Source: Gnomoniopsis sp. IMI 355080 (Eukaryota > Ascomycota > Sordariomycetes > Diaporthales > Gnomoniaceae). Taken from it: a stretch of 64,000 nucleotides of DNA. The position numbers were made by a program, and so were the translations under genes. This document shows, one piece after another, positions 9,129-20,111 of the stretch. Under the pieces are notes generated by a model. The model saw only the letters and a program-made list of their open reading frames with translations, did no database searches and was not told where the DNA came from. Positions within the stretch are counted from its first letter, which is position 1. Each line of letters opens with the position of its first letter. Where the stretch lies: positions 1 to 64,000 of the forward strand of contig JAPEVC010000024.1 in the NCBI GenBank assembly GCA_027946555.1, in the 5' to 3' direction.

Positions 9129-10871
9129 ATGTCGGCCACACCAATCATGAGCAGGCAACAAGATGCACCAGCCGCGGACCCTGCTCCTGCTTCGAAGTCG
9201 CCTTTTCTGTCAGTTCCTGATACAGTCAATTTCTTCGGCAGCCAGATAGGCGACGAAACCGTCATCAACTACAGCTACACCGACAGCCCATGGAAGATAA
9301 TCCGAAAGGACATTTATTATTTCTTCTACTACATATGGGCTCTCCCTTACATCGTCTTCCCCTTCAAACCTTGTGACTCCGGCGCTCTATCCGAACTCTC
9401 ACCAACCAGCGGAAATATCTTCTGTATCTTCGTCCACACCATCCTGGTCATCCTGCAGCTGGGCTTCATTTTTATCTTATTTCCCTTGGCTCTTTTCATC
9501 CCGCTATGGACGACTATCCTCCTCATCGGTGCCTTCTTGGTAGTCAACGGACTGCTCTGTAAGCTCCTTAACGGCTCAGCGGACGACACAGATATCATTT
9601 TCCACTCTGATCCCCAATACGCCCTCCCGGATCAGCCGCGCTTCGCCCACGAGCAATGGGTCTTCCTGAACGGCGTCGCCGTCGGTTCGCACTGGATGAA
9701 ATCCAATCTCAACCGCCTTGCTTTGACATTCGGTCGTCCCATAGTCGGCATCCATAACCGCACGTCAGGAATCGTCTTTGACGTGATCGAGTGCCTGGTC
9801 CAGCGCAATCTCTCGTACGCAACCGAGGACATACGCCAATGTTACCGCGTTATGAAGGAGAAGCTATACGACCCCCAATATAGCAAAGTTGTCTTTATCG
9901 TGCATTCGCAGGGAGGCATCGAGGGTGGTCTGGTGTTGGACTGGCTCCTGCAGGAGTTGCCGCAGGATCTGCTAAGTAAACTGGAGGTATATACCTTTGG
10001 AAATGCCGCAAACCACTTCAACAATCCATTCCACACAGTTGGGAACCAGGCCAAGGCAGAAAAAAGGTCAGTGATGGGTGCGAAGGGTGTTGCGGGGGCT
10101 GTTGGGTTGAGCGGAGAAAAGTTTGAGTCGGAGCATTCGAAAGGATATGGGCATGGGAATGATGGACGCCATCAGGCCTCGAATGGATTTGACCACCGTC
10201 GCCCGCCGACGCCAACGTCGCCGTTTCTGTTGCAGACCAACATCGATCAATATTCCCACCCAGTAGTGGAAACGCCAATCAGCGAGCTCCCAACAACCCG
10301 TCCTGCTCGGGCTATCCGTGTCATTGAACACTATGCCCACACCACAGATTTTGTAGCGCTTTGGGGGGTCATTCACTTCGCTGCCACACCATTGGCATCA
10401 AACATGATACCGCGCTTCCTAGGGAAACTCTTCGCCTACGAAAGCCCCAATGGCAGTGGTGGCCACCAGCTCGTACAGCACTACCTCGATGGAATGTTTC
10501 CACTCCAACGCGATCCTAAGACGGGGCGGTTTGTGGGGGCCAAGGAAAAGGGCAACGCGTTCATGGAGAGTTACGTGACTGTCTGCGGCAAAAAGAGGAG
10601 CTTGAAAGGCAACAAAGCGAGGAGAGAAGATGTGCTGGGAACCTGGCTCGACACTCTCGAGGCGCAAGAGGGAGATGAAGAGGGTGAGGTCCAGATGCTT
10701 ACCGGAGACACAGCGAGCATGGTAAGACAGAAGATGGGGTTATGTGACCAAAAGGTTCAGGTGAAGGAGCTGAGTCGGCTGTGGAAGTACCGTAATGGGA
10801 GGATCCCAAAGGATAAACCGCCTTTTTTGAAGTATGGCGTAGATGGAGCTGCAAGGAATGCCACACTGTAG
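9129..10871 (+). CDS. Fungal multi-pass membrane protein with lipase-like Ser motif
   Basis: 580 residues from the first in-frame ATG (9129). Two or three closely spaced hydrophobic stretches occupy about residues 70-95 (YYFFYYIWALPYIVF) and 110-160. A soluble part follows with VVFIVHSQGGIEGG near residues 260-275, the nucleophile elbow (H-S-Q-G-G) of alpha/beta hydrolases, preceded by an FGRPIVGIHNRTSG segment that fits the substrate-facing strand. A second conserved block, AIRVIEHYAHTTDFVALWGVIHF, may supply the acidic and His residues. It resembles a group of conserved but uncharacterised fungal membrane proteins. I infer a membrane-anchored hydrolase, perhaps acting on lipids; activity is unproven. 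Residues 300-380 are low complexity. Confidence 0.8.
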   Translation: MSATPIMSRQQDAPAADPAPASKSPFLSVPDTVNFFGSQIGDETVINYSYTDSPWKIIRKDIYYFFYYIWALPYIVFPFKPCDSGALSELSPTSGNIFCIFVHTILVILQLGFIFILFPLALFIPLWTTILLIGAFLVVNGLLCKLLNGSADDTDIIFHSDPQYALPDQPRFAHEQWVFLNGVAVGSHWMKSNLNRLALTFGRPIVGIHNRTSGIVFDVIECLVQRNLSYATEDIRQCYRVMKEKLYDPQYSKVVFIVHSQGGIEGGLVLDWLLQELPQDLLSKLEVYTFGNAANHFNNPFHTVGNQAKAEKRSVMGAKGVAGAVGLSGEKFESEHSKGYGHGNDGRHQASNGFDHRRPPTPTSPFLLQTNIDQYSHPVVETPISELPTTRPARAIRVIEHYAHTTDFVALWGVIHFAATPLASNMIPRFLGKLFAYESPNGSGGHQLVQHYLDGMFPLQRDPKTGRFVGAKEKGNAFMESYVTVCGKKRSLKGNKARREDVLGTWLDTLEAQEGDEEGEVQMLTGDTASMVRQKMGLCDQKVQVKELSRLWKYRNGRIPKDKPPFLKYGVDGAARNATL

Positions 10872-11632
10872 AAGTTCAGGAGTAGAGAGGCCCCGTGGAC
10901 ATAATATACATAATGTTGTGCACTCGACATTTTCCACCGCGTGACCGCCAAGGCCATGTTGTAGTAATAAACATTCCACTTCCTGGACGTGCAGCTTTCC
11001 CTGGGGACGTCTCTGATCTATATACACGTGCTCCATTCAGTTTTTGCTTTGGTCGCGTGTAAGTGATGCACGTCACCGATCAAATTCCAAGACCTCATCA
11101 ATGGCCATGTTGCAGGCCTGGGTAGCCATAGGTACCTAGGCAGGTAGGCAATGTAACCAAGGCGTCTTGAGGGAAAGTTACATTTTGTGCGTTCGGCAAG
11201 GACTGATTGGATAGGCCCATCGAGTGACCGGCTCATCGAAAACCCCAAATATTTCTCTGATGATCCGATAGGCCAGCCTTGCTTGTTGGACTACCTACAT
11301 AGGTACCTATGTAGGTAGGTACCCTACGTGCAGCTGCGTCTGCATGTAAGCTTCAGCTCCGAAAGCCCAGCTCACTTGCCACCGTGCTCTTTCTAGATTT
11401 ACCGGTATGTACTTACAAGATGAGAGTCTATCTTCATTGAGGCGGCCTCTTGTGTTCTTCCCGCTCATACATATGTTCACGCATTGTTGTAAATGAACAA
11501 GGCAACACGTGGGACTTTGCATCGTATACACGGGCCTGATTTCGTCACCCTTGGCAGTCTTTGCTACGACGTAGATACATCTTTGAAGCCAGGAAAGCAT
11601 CGAGAGAGAAAAAAAAAACTAAGAATACCACC
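10872..11632. other. Intergenic with palindromic TAGGTACCTA elements
   Basis: About 760 nt with no gene. Holds two copies of the intergenic GGTACCTAGG-type motif (11128-11148 and the perfect palindrome at 11291-11318). Confidence 0.6.
11291..11318. repeat. Perfect 28-nt palindrome
   Basis: The left arm CTACCTACATAGGT is followed directly by its exact reverse complement, with no loop. It lies between the membrane hydrolase and the rhodopsin-like relic. Its core AGGTACCT is shared with other elements scattered through the intergenic regions. Confidence 0.95.
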
Positions 11633-12963
11633 ATGAGCTTGGCAAGCTTGTTGCCACCCGGGACAGATCTCTGTCAGGTTGCCATTGCGACCCCTCCACA
11701 GGACCAAGTACACGACTTTGACAGCCCAGCGCCTCTTAAGGCTGGTATTGTTACGGTCACTGCGGCTCTTACGACCTTGTCTATTGTTTTCAGTTGTGGG
11801 AGACTGTACACCAACTTTCGAAACATTTCCTGGGGTGACGGTAAATCAACCAGACTTCAAAGACGAGCGTGGCTCTTGGTACCTAATTGAGTTCATATGA
11901 TTTGTCTTGGCTGCTGTTCTGACTGATATTGCTGGTGGGGTACTTATGTGCGTTTGTGAGTGAGAAGCTGCACTTCATTGTCACGTCAAAGAGCATAGGT
12001 CCCCAGCTAATGCATAATATGTACTGGATAGCCGCGGATTATTCACGACACGTGTGGAATATCCCGCTTTGCTGGCCCCTTGCCCAGTACATTTAGGGAA
12101 GTAGTAAAGGAACCATCTCGGCTCCTGAAAAAGACTCCCTGTTAAGTTACCTAATGGACAGTTTATTTTCGCATACGAGGTTTGTTCTTTGCGAAATCTG
12201 CCACTCTCATGTTATTCTATCAGGTCTTTACAGTCTCGAACTCCCTGCGGGGGGCCAGCCGCCTCGATTTCCTGATGAAATTCCTCGTATATTACATCAG
12301 CGTCGTGGTGTGGTATTCTACTGGCACGCCTCACGTAGGCCAGGATTGGCTTTTCCTTGCCGAGCAGACGGCTCTCAATCCCGATGTCTTCGAGTTCCGC
12401 TACGCTGAAGGGCAAGCCTCTGCTTCCGCTTTCTGCCGTTGCCGGCCTCAAAATGTCAGCTATGAAACGCTTCAGGCTTGTAGCTATCTTTAGTACGGCA
12501 GTACTGTAGGTTATGTGCACTTGGGGAAGATCACTTGTCACTCGAGAGGCAAACTTGTTCGCTAATCGTTCCCCCTGCGTAGCGGCATCGCCGCTTGCGC
12601 GGTCAACCTGCCGTACCGAGTCATTGCCGTTCGGAGCAATGACAAGACATACCTCACAGCTATAATATTCATTGCTACGTACGCACGCATTCTCATCTTC
12701 CGAAGCCTCGGACCCAAAGAGCTGACCTGTCCCCAACCCGACCTTATTAGCAAAGTAGAGATGAACGCAGCCACAATCGTGGCATCCATGCCTGCCTCTT
12801 CCAAGTACTTCCGGATATATATCTGGGGGTCAACCATTTGTGAAGTCGCTGCGAACGAGAATTGGAGGGGAAGGGGTTCCGCACTCGTACTGACCAAGCC
12901 CGGGTCAATATCGGCGTGGCGCGAATCAACCACGCACAGGTCGGGACGAGGGTCGGGCTGAGA
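11633..12963 (+). pseudogene. Decayed rhodopsin-like fungal membrane protein (Pth11/SAT20-type)
   Basis: Pieces of one seven-helix protein of the fungal rhodopsin-like integral membrane family lie in order but in different frames. They are: ATG 11633 with the first helix and CGRLYTNFRNISWGDG; then VLAAVLTDIAGGVLMCV (about 11900-11955), directly preceded by an in-frame TGA; SRHVWNIPLCWPLAQY (about 12040-12095), followed by a stop; FFAKSATLMLFYQVF (about 12185-12230); LPYRVIAVRSNDKTYLTAI (about 12600-12670); and KVEMNAATIVASMPASSKYFR after a clean intron 12679-12750. RHVW, FFAK-LLYQ-F and the E-M-A-I-A-P block are family hallmarks. Some breaks could be introns, but the TGA before VLAAV and the frame change before FFAK have no splice solution I can find. 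I call it a pseudogene. Confidence 0.65.
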
Positions 12964-15900
12964 AGAGGCGACAAAACCACGATTTGGATGAGAGCTGGTT
13001 GATGAACTTTGAGTTGGAAATTGGAAGGCATGGGGGTTTCCCGCCCGTCGCTGTTCCTGAAAGAGCCGTCCGCACTGATGGTATGAGAGCCAGCTCTGAT
13101 GCTTCTTGGGTATCTCAAGAGTCCAAGGTGGACGGTGAGCGTAATGGATATAAATGAGGCACTGGGAGCTTCAGTCCGCATTGGATAGCATGACGTTCAA
13201 GACCTACCATCTGACAGCCATCTATCGTTCATCGGTCTCAGGCAGGCAGGCGTCCGTGCCGTGAAACATTCTACAAAAGTTTTGGGGCATACATAGCAAG
13301 ATCACAGTATTTCCTTCCTTTTCAGATGAGCGTTATCGGCTGAGTATGTACTGTAGGTCACTCGCAAAAGGACAAGATACTCGTGAGTCTTTCAGTCTGC
13401 TTCACACAGGCACGTGGGCAAATTTCGTTGTCGTGTCAGTACTTTGAAGCATTTTGTTATTGACCTACACGAGAGATTGCCTTCCGTTCGTCTTTTTTTC
13501 TCTCCACTCTTTGCTGCCCGAGGCTACGAGACGGCAGTTTGGGGTCCTCAATATCCCAAACAGGGGTTGCCTTCGATGTCGGTTGGCTTTTAATTTCTGT
13601 GTCTGAGACAGGAACAAAACCTCCATCAAATCATGCCATGGAGAAGTAGTGATATGCTCTCTGTATTAGATTATACACGGAGCCCTGCCCATTCACGGCA
13701 TAGGCTCGCCCACGAACACGTCATTTCAGAGGATGCTTTCACAGCATTGCCAGACGGGAAATGGGGCATGAGTAACAGCCATGCGTAAGCAAGAGAAAAG
13801 AAGAAGGTAAGGAAATAATGGCCAGTGCGAGGTCGGTAAGGTTCGACTTTAGACAGGTCAGAGGTGTCTGTGTCAGCGGCGCGGATTCAGGGAGCTAATA
13901 ACTATCCTACGTGTTGCCGGAACACCAAACCCTATTTTAGTTGCTTGCTCCTGTGATACTCGGTGATAGGTAGCTGTACCAAGAATCTACACCTTGTGCC
14001 AAGCCTAAATAGTCTCATGCATCAAAAGTCCAGTCTTTGGGTGGACTTTCTAATCCGGGATACCTACTACTGCCAAGCTCCTCTTGCAGATCTCATCCGA
14101 ACCTTCAACATCTTCATGTACACTGCCATCTATAATTCCTCTGTCTTAAGACCAAATGGTTGATCCCCCTTTCGGATTCATCTAGAACATCTAGTCGATT
14201 GCAGGTATTCGGACAAAACCCACCAAGGCAAAAAAAAAAAGGAGAGCCGCCTCGTCCAACCCCCTGACCTTAGGTATGGCTGGCGTAATGAATTTTGGCG
14301 TCCCGGTTTATACACATTCACAGCGCCAAGTTCTTTGGAAAGTTGGCAAATCGGCGGAGCATCACGAATGCGTTATGGTATCCCACCTGGGCACTCGGAT
14401 CAAATCTCTTTTACCGCCCAGGCCCGGGTGTAGTTGTATTCATCAATATTGCGACATTGTTGTGATTGTTCGTACGGTATCATTGTATAGAACACAATCC
14501 GAGCTGGTTTCTTGTAGGACTGTATAGGAGGACTTCCCGAGATCGTTATCAAAGAATGAAGCAACTGTGTCAGCTTTCGTGCTCCTCCTGCCCTACTTGG
14601 AATTCGAATGTGACAGTGACGGACATTATCTTTATGTCTATCCTTTGACTTTGAATCTGGATCGACGAATTATTAGAATATCATGGTTTGCAGTCTATCG
14701 CGTCTCGTCGAGCACGGCGAAGATTCGAGGCTTTTCTTAGAGGAGGACTAGTTGCGCTCAGATCCACTTTCCTTGTAACAATTTCTAGAGTTGAGGTGGT
14801 ATTTTCAACATGCCACTGCATCACGAACATTTGCAGTGCTGATTTACGCAACACAAGCTGGATCTAAGGGGCTCATGACAGCTTCATATCCTCCGCGGGA
14901 CGCGGGCTGGTCAGTAGGAATGTGACGGAAGCATCAACCAGGTACAGTTCGACCTTTTTCCTGACAATGGCACAGTGGTACTCCGTGTCTACGTCTATGC
15001 CAAGACCAGAGCGAACAAATGATATTCCATCAGCTTGACAGCGGCTCTTTGAAGTATAATCATGTGCCGAAAGCGTGTAAAGGTGCCGTGGGACGTGACA
15101 GGAGTATGGTGACATTCCAAAAAGAAGGTTATCTTATCGCAACGACTACTGTGCCTCCTCGGTGATACTGGACATACGACGGTCTTAAAGTTGTCTGAAG
15201 CTCTGCGGACTTCCCACCAAATTGGGAAGGTTTGAGATTAAGTTCGCTAGGCTTGCCGCAAAACGCTACCCTAAAGCGCGGCGTTCGCATGCAAGAAATT
15301 GTTACTATATTTCTCAGCATCGACGTCGCCTTTTGTGGGGTCACCGCGAACGCGGTTCACATGGGAGATGCCGAATGCCATAATTTTTGGTTTGTGACGA
15401 ATTTATTAAAAATGGCTCCAGTATGGCCCATCAGAAAAACTCTAGAGCGAAGTTTCTTTTGGATTGCGAGTAGTTGCAAGGATGGAGGAAGTTACGCTTC
15501 TGGGCTGGTTGGAACGTTGGATATAGCATTATATGGCGCCATTGCTGTTGGCATATGCATTCTCCACGTGGTGTATCTGAGCTTGGACTTGTAGCATTTT
15601 CCTAGGCGCGAGCTACTCGGCTTCTAGCTTCTATGCACTATGATACTACTCTTCGATAAGCGGGCATGCCATCTTGACTTGGCGATCTAGTCCTACGGAG
15701 GAAGGTCTCAGTTGCTATCTGTATAGTAGGCAAGCTTGGGATTCTCATACGCGGAGTTGAGCGTGAGTATCTACTACTATTGCTTCTATCACTAGATACT
15801 GGCTGTCCACTGGCACAGGACTTTTTAGTGAACTAAAATGCAAGCATACTTACAACGACAACTAAATTTTCCCAGGACACTCTAGATACTACCCAAAAAG

Positions 15901-16510
15901 GTACCTATACAGTTCGAAAGATCTTGAGGCAAGAACATGGCCAAAATCTGAAGATTGTTAGCAACGTTGGAAATATGAGCGTTTAGCATAGATACCACCT
16001 TTCCAGTTCATTGACTTTGGAGCTAGTAATGAGACATCCATACAGAGCAGAATATGTGCCCTCGGAAGGGGGTGTGTTAATATCTTTGTTGTCCACCATA
16101 ACAAGGGATCTGGAAACAACCTTACTCGACAGGGCTCACAACCTGTAATATCATCTTCAACTTCAGCGGTCAGGTCTAATAACGTAGACCATCGCTCGCC
16201 AGTAGCAACAGCCGCAACCCTACTTAGCTATAATACAACATTCTGCAACGACTGTATCCGACCGAGCTGCCATTAGTCTCACATTCAATGTCTTGGCAGG
16301 CCGATAGACCGCATACAGTACATTGCTCAAGGCTCGATGAAGTTTAGATGTGGACAGGCATAGTAGATCCGCTAATCATTGACGGAGATCGACGAACGTA
16401 CAGGACCTACGAAGACTCCAGGAGGGCACCGAGCGGATGAGGCGCTTCCAAGATTGCTACCGTGTGACTGGAAGGTTGATATCATCGCGACTGAGGAGGA
16501 GGGAAACAAC
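12964..16510. other. 3.5 kb gene-free stretch
   Basis: No coding gene supported. Reading frames are short and lack domain-like composition. Base composition looks patchy, with AT-rich parts around 14-16.4 kb. It may be degraded repeat sequence, but I could not recognise a transposase, reverse transcriptase or terminal repeats. The last 150 nt form the promoter of the small secreted protein gene. Confidence 0.5.
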
Positions 16511-16517
16511 TATAAAA
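16511..16517 (+). promoter_or_regulatory. TATA box of the small secreted protein gene
   Basis: TATAAAA at 16511-16517, 146 nt upstream of the ATG, followed by a pyrimidine-rich leader (CAACTTCACTCTCCAGCC and similar). This layout is typical of strongly regulated fungal genes for secreted proteins. Confidence 0.6.
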
Positions 16518-16656
16518 AGGCAGCCGACCTCTCCTGACATGTCCATTCAACTTCACTCTCCAGCCCCAACAAGATCTTCAGCTTGAGCATTCATTCACTC
16601 ATAAATATTCACATACTCACTACTCTTTCGCTACTTCTGTCTCTAAAACAGTCAAC

Positions 16657-17163
16657 ATGCACTCCATCAGCATCACCGCTCTTTTCGCCCTCGCGGCCAG
16701 CATCGTCAACGCTGCGCCCGCCGAGCTCCAGGCTCGCACGTACCCCACCGTCGCCACCGTCGCGGCCGACATGACCGATGTCTCCGCTGACTACCTGGCC
16801 AAGGTTGCGACTGTCGAAGTGAACCTCGACCCCAGTGTGTCTGGCCGTGGCCTCGAGGCTCGTCAGAGCGGTACTTGCGACCTCCAGGGGTAAGTTCGAA
16901 CAAGATATGCTGTCCCATCCAATACCTCACCATCCACCTAAGCAGTAGTTGACCATATGGATAGCTTCGCCATTGTCAACGGCCAGGCCACTCCGTTCCA
17001 GGGCTCCGTGCAGAACTCGGCCGCGAACTTTGGCCGTGCCGTCACCCTGACTGGCCTTCTTGCTGGCTGCAGCATCGGCCTGATCCCCCAGTCCGACTGC
17101 TCTCTGTGGTCCATCATCGACACTTCTGGCTGCGCTACTGCTCGCTCCGTCACTTTCTTCTAA
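16657..17163 (+). CDS. Small secreted cysteine-containing protein (effector-like)
   Basis: Two exons, 16657-16889 and 16965-17163, with a 75-nt intron (GTAAGT donor, GGATAG acceptor). Nearer AG acceptors give immediate stops, so this junction is the only open one. The product is 143 residues. Residues 1-20 (MHSISITALFALAASIVNAA) are a clear signal peptide. A pro-region follows (about 21-73), ending in LEARQSG, where a processing protease could cut after Arg. The mature part has four Cys (GTCDL, AGCSI, SDCSL, SGCAT), enough for two disulphides, and ends in VTFF. Small, secreted, four-Cys and behind a TATA box with a gene-poor flank on the left, it fits an apoplastic effector or antimicrobial-type protein. 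No family is recognised, so function is unknown. Confidence 0.85.
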
Positions 17164-17546
17164 GTGAGCAATCGCACCTGAACAAGAGTGTCGATGGGAT
17201 GCTGTGTTGGCCTGTCTTCCTGCTCGGATTATGGTCAATTTGTCTCTCATTCGCGACTCAATATGTTCGTCCTGTCACTTTTTGGAAATTTGTCACTCTT
17301 TTGATGATGCTGTGGAGGGAAAGGGGGTGGGCTTTTCGTACTTCGTTTCATACGCTTCTAATTGATCTGGGGGAGCATGTGGCTTGCGAGCGGGCGTTAT
17401 TAGATGCCCTCTGGGCCTGTACATTGATTTGAGATAGTGCTCAACTTTGAGTTTGTCAAATGATGAATCTATCTTGTAAACACGACCCAGCCTTACCTCG
17501 CTGCTGCCTGGCCAGCCACTTAGCTATGTGGTATCTATTGCTTGTA

Positions 17547-18464
17547 TCACGCACCCATGATCACCTTTGAAAAGGATTCGCCAACGCCCTTTTCCTTGAG
17601 AAATGCTTCTAAAGCCGCCATGTCACCCCGATTCTTCCTGGTGCCGCGTTTCTCGCCCAAGTCATCAGTTATTTCTCGCATACTAACAAACTTTCTGCCT
17701 CCCTCGTCACAATTCTCCCGAAACCTTTCACTGACTTTCTTCTGATGGCTGGGTATATCGCCCCAGCTTTCATTCTTGATAGCGTTCATATAGTCGTCGA
17801 CGTTTCTTGAAGTTCCTTCAAGGCAGAGGACTCCAGGTTTGCCTGCTAGAACAAAGCCTGTCAAATCGTATCTTGGAGCATATGTGACCAGATCTTTCCG
17901 CTTTTCCCGTGTCGAGAGGGAGGGGAAGTAGAACCAGACCCTGAGAAGGGGCCCGTCGTGCGTGGAATTATTCAAACTTTGCAAGTCTTCCCCGTGCGCC
18001 TTATCCTTCTTAAAATAATGAATGGCATTGTCTTTCACATACTCAAAGGCTGCCAGTATATCATCCATAGGCATCTCGGTGCTCAATTCAGTCACCTCAG
18101 CTCTCGACATCCATGACGGTTGGCGTACAGCATAGACAGGTGGTGGTGACTCAGTCGGACTCTTCTCTTCTGAGCGAAGTGGGACGAGGACGTTCATCTG
18201 AATAAGATTTGGAACTGATCCATTTGAATCAATTTCGTGTTCAAGAGGGATAGTGACTGTGAGTTCAAGACTGGAAGGCAGACTTTCTGCGCCTTTTGGC
18301 CAGTCCGAAGCTTCACACAACTCTCGTGTTGTATGAAGGATCTGTCGAATTTCCAGATCCGCGTCGTCTTCGTTTGATGGATACATCGCCATCAGGAGCT
18401 CAACCATGGAGAGTTGAGAGTCAATCAGCTCCAGGGGCAAAATGAATGTTTCGAGCTCGGCCAT
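17547..18464 (-). CDS. RWD-domain protein, RWDD2-like
   Basis: 305 residues, single exon, ATG at 18464. The N-terminus is an RWD domain: LPLELIDSQLSMVELLMAMYPSNEDDADLEI (about 8-40), then beta strands SSLELTVTIPLE and NLIQMNVLVPL and the short helix-forming segment before residue 150. The C-terminal half (about 170-290) contains LLRVWFYFPSLSTREKRKDLV, LTGFVLAGKPGVLCLEGTSRNVDDYMNAIK and W-GDIPSHQKKVSE, the DUF1115 region found with RWD in RWDD2A/B proteins. These are cytosolic proteins of unknown biochemical role. Convergent with the small secreted gene, whose stop lies about 380 nt away. Confidence 0.88.
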   Translation of the reverse strand: MAELETFILPLELIDSQLSMVELLMAMYPSNEDDADLEIRQILHTTRELCEASDWPKGAESLPSSLELTVTIPLEHEIDSNGSVPNLIQMNVLVPLRSEEKSPTESPPPVYAVRQPSWMSRAEVTELSTEMPMDDILAAFEYVKDNAIHYFKKDKAHGEDLQSLNNSTHDGPLLRVWFYFPSLSTREKRKDLVTYAPRYDLTGFVLAGKPGVLCLEGTSRNVDDYMNAIKNESWGDIPSHQKKVSERFRENCDEGGRKFVSMREITDDLGEKRGTRKNRGDMAALEAFLKEKGVGESFSKVIMGA

Positions 18465-19397
18465 TTCTTTCTTATGTTGAGCAAGCAGATACGGACAATT
18501 AATGTAGCGGATGAGCTTTCCAATTTGTGTCGGGTCTTTTGCAAGTAGTTGCGAACTTGTGCAGGCTGTTAGTTGTGCTCATAAGTCCAGATTGTCCAGT
18601 CGCCAGGCCGAGCGAGGGATTTTGAGCAGGGTACAAGATGCCTGACACCAAGAGGATTGTATTGTTGTCATTGGGCTAGGAGCTTGTCGACTGTACCTCA
18701 GAGACAGAGGGCAAGCTTCTTCCAAAACCCAGGAAAATCGCAAATGTTCCTTCTTGAGCAAGGGTTAGGGCGAGGCCCATCTTGCTGAGTCAGCGGTTGC
18801 AGACCTTTGATTGGTTAGACCAACGACAGTCCTCGGTACATAAGGATTGGGCAAGACTCAGGTAGTTCAGCCGTCCTTTCTTGCTGGGCAGATAGCATCT
18901 ATGGATAAATTCATTCAAAGAGACTGTCTATAACAACTGGAATCACATGAGTTTGAAGCTGAGAAGGAAGCTCAACAGTTAAGTAGAAACCAAAAGGGAC
19001 ATGGACATTCCCAAATCTGACATCTTGTGTCTGACAAAGTAAATTCGGAATTCCGGAAGTCAGGTCGCGGTCAAAAGTCTCTCCGACTCTGAGAGTGTGA
19101 CCAGTGAACCCATTTGAGGTCAAATGGCTGCTAATTATTACTCAGGTAGGTACCTAAGTAAATACTACTTGTATTGATTTGCAATCATTTGGTCGGCGCT
19201 GACATGACAGCCTGGAGGCGCATCAACTATTACACCGCTCGAAATCAAATATAAATACTGATGATGGTATAGCACCTCGAATTTTGATACCTCATGATAG
19301 ACTGCTCTCAACTCGAAAATCCATTACATAATATATCACTCTTGACACATTGTTGAGCTTCTTCTCGTATATATTACCGAAAGATTCTGCTTACAAT
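18465..19397. other. Divergent intergenic region
   Basis: About 930 nt between the RWDD2-like start and the small gene at 19398. A CAGGTAGGTACCTAAGTA element sits at 19144-19161 and a TATAAATA box at 19250-19257. A 70-codon leftward frame at 18911-19123 is open but has no detectable intron partner or family resemblance. Confidence 0.5.
19250..19257 (+). promoter_or_regulatory. TATA box
   Basis: TATAAATA about 140 nt before the ATG of the gene at 19398, on the same strand. Confidence 0.5.
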
Positions 19398-19912
19398 ATG
19401 ACTTCCCCAACGGCTACTGAAGAAGCCGTACCGCTCCAATCACTCACATCGGAATTCTCGGATCTTGCGTACGCAGTCTTGATTCAAGACGACGACGAAG
19501 TCTTCAAGAAAATTTACGAACAATCATGGGCACCTGATGTGGTTCAAATGTGTGACTTGTCCTGTTGGGGTTTACAAATCCAGACATACCTTCCTTTAGA
19601 ATGCATAACACGAAGCTAATAAAACGTGACAGTGGGAACAGCGTAGTATACAACCACGATGGCTTTCGTGACTTTGTGCTGCAGTTTCGCAAAGACGTTA
19701 CCGACCGGAAGTTGGTCTCTCAGTCCTTCATTGCCGCACCGAGTGATCCCGAAGGCAAAGAAGGGACGGTGGCTCGTGTCTCACACATGACAGGAATCCA
19801 AGGTGCGAAGCTCACGAACTTCCATGCCGTGGCTGTTGCTACTTTGCTGTTTGATGAGAAAGCTGGTAGGAGGGTGATAGTCAGAGAAACGTTCGTCATG
19901 GAAACGAAATGA
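19398..19912 (+). CDS. Small protein, possible SnoaL/NTF2-like fold
   Basis: Two exons, 19398-19549 and 19633-19912, predicted intron 83 nt. The donor is a non-ideal GTGTGA, but branch point GCTAAT and acceptor GTGACAG are good and the frame joins cleanly (VVQ-I-GNSVVY). The product is 143 residues with no signal peptide. Its order is an N-terminal helical part (SDLAYAVLIQDDDEVFKKIYEQSWAPD), then YNHDGFRDFVLQFRKDV, VSQSFIAAP, GTVARVSHMTGIQGAKLTNFHAVAVATLLF and RRVIVRETFVMETK. That alternation of one helix with long curved strands fits an NTF2/SnoaL-type barrel, a fold assignment by pattern only. No active-site residues can be named. A TATA box lies upstream. Confidence 0.7.
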
Positions 19913-20111
19913 TTCAGCCGAAGCTAGGGATGATTACTTGGATAGCTCATTTTCTCTCAGCTCAATATCAAACATATTCACCGGGTGCCTAGTCATGTAA
20001 AGAGATGAAAATTATGGACACAAGAGCTCACACCAAAGATGCATAGTCATGCTAATCCGATACCAGTAGCTGCTGGGAAAATGAAATTTTCATTCATCGT
20101 GAGAAAAAAAA

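Noticed and set aside
14276..15594. Scattered frames in the 13-16.5 kb block considered as a possible transposon
   Set aside because: No transposase, integrase or reverse transcriptase motif and no terminal inverted repeat could be found.
18911..19123. Leftward 70-codon frame with PFGFYLTVELPSQLQTHVIPVV
   Set aside because: The composition looks protein-like and the stretch is near the RWDD2-like gene, but I found no alignment to that protein, no intron partners and no family, so it may be chance.
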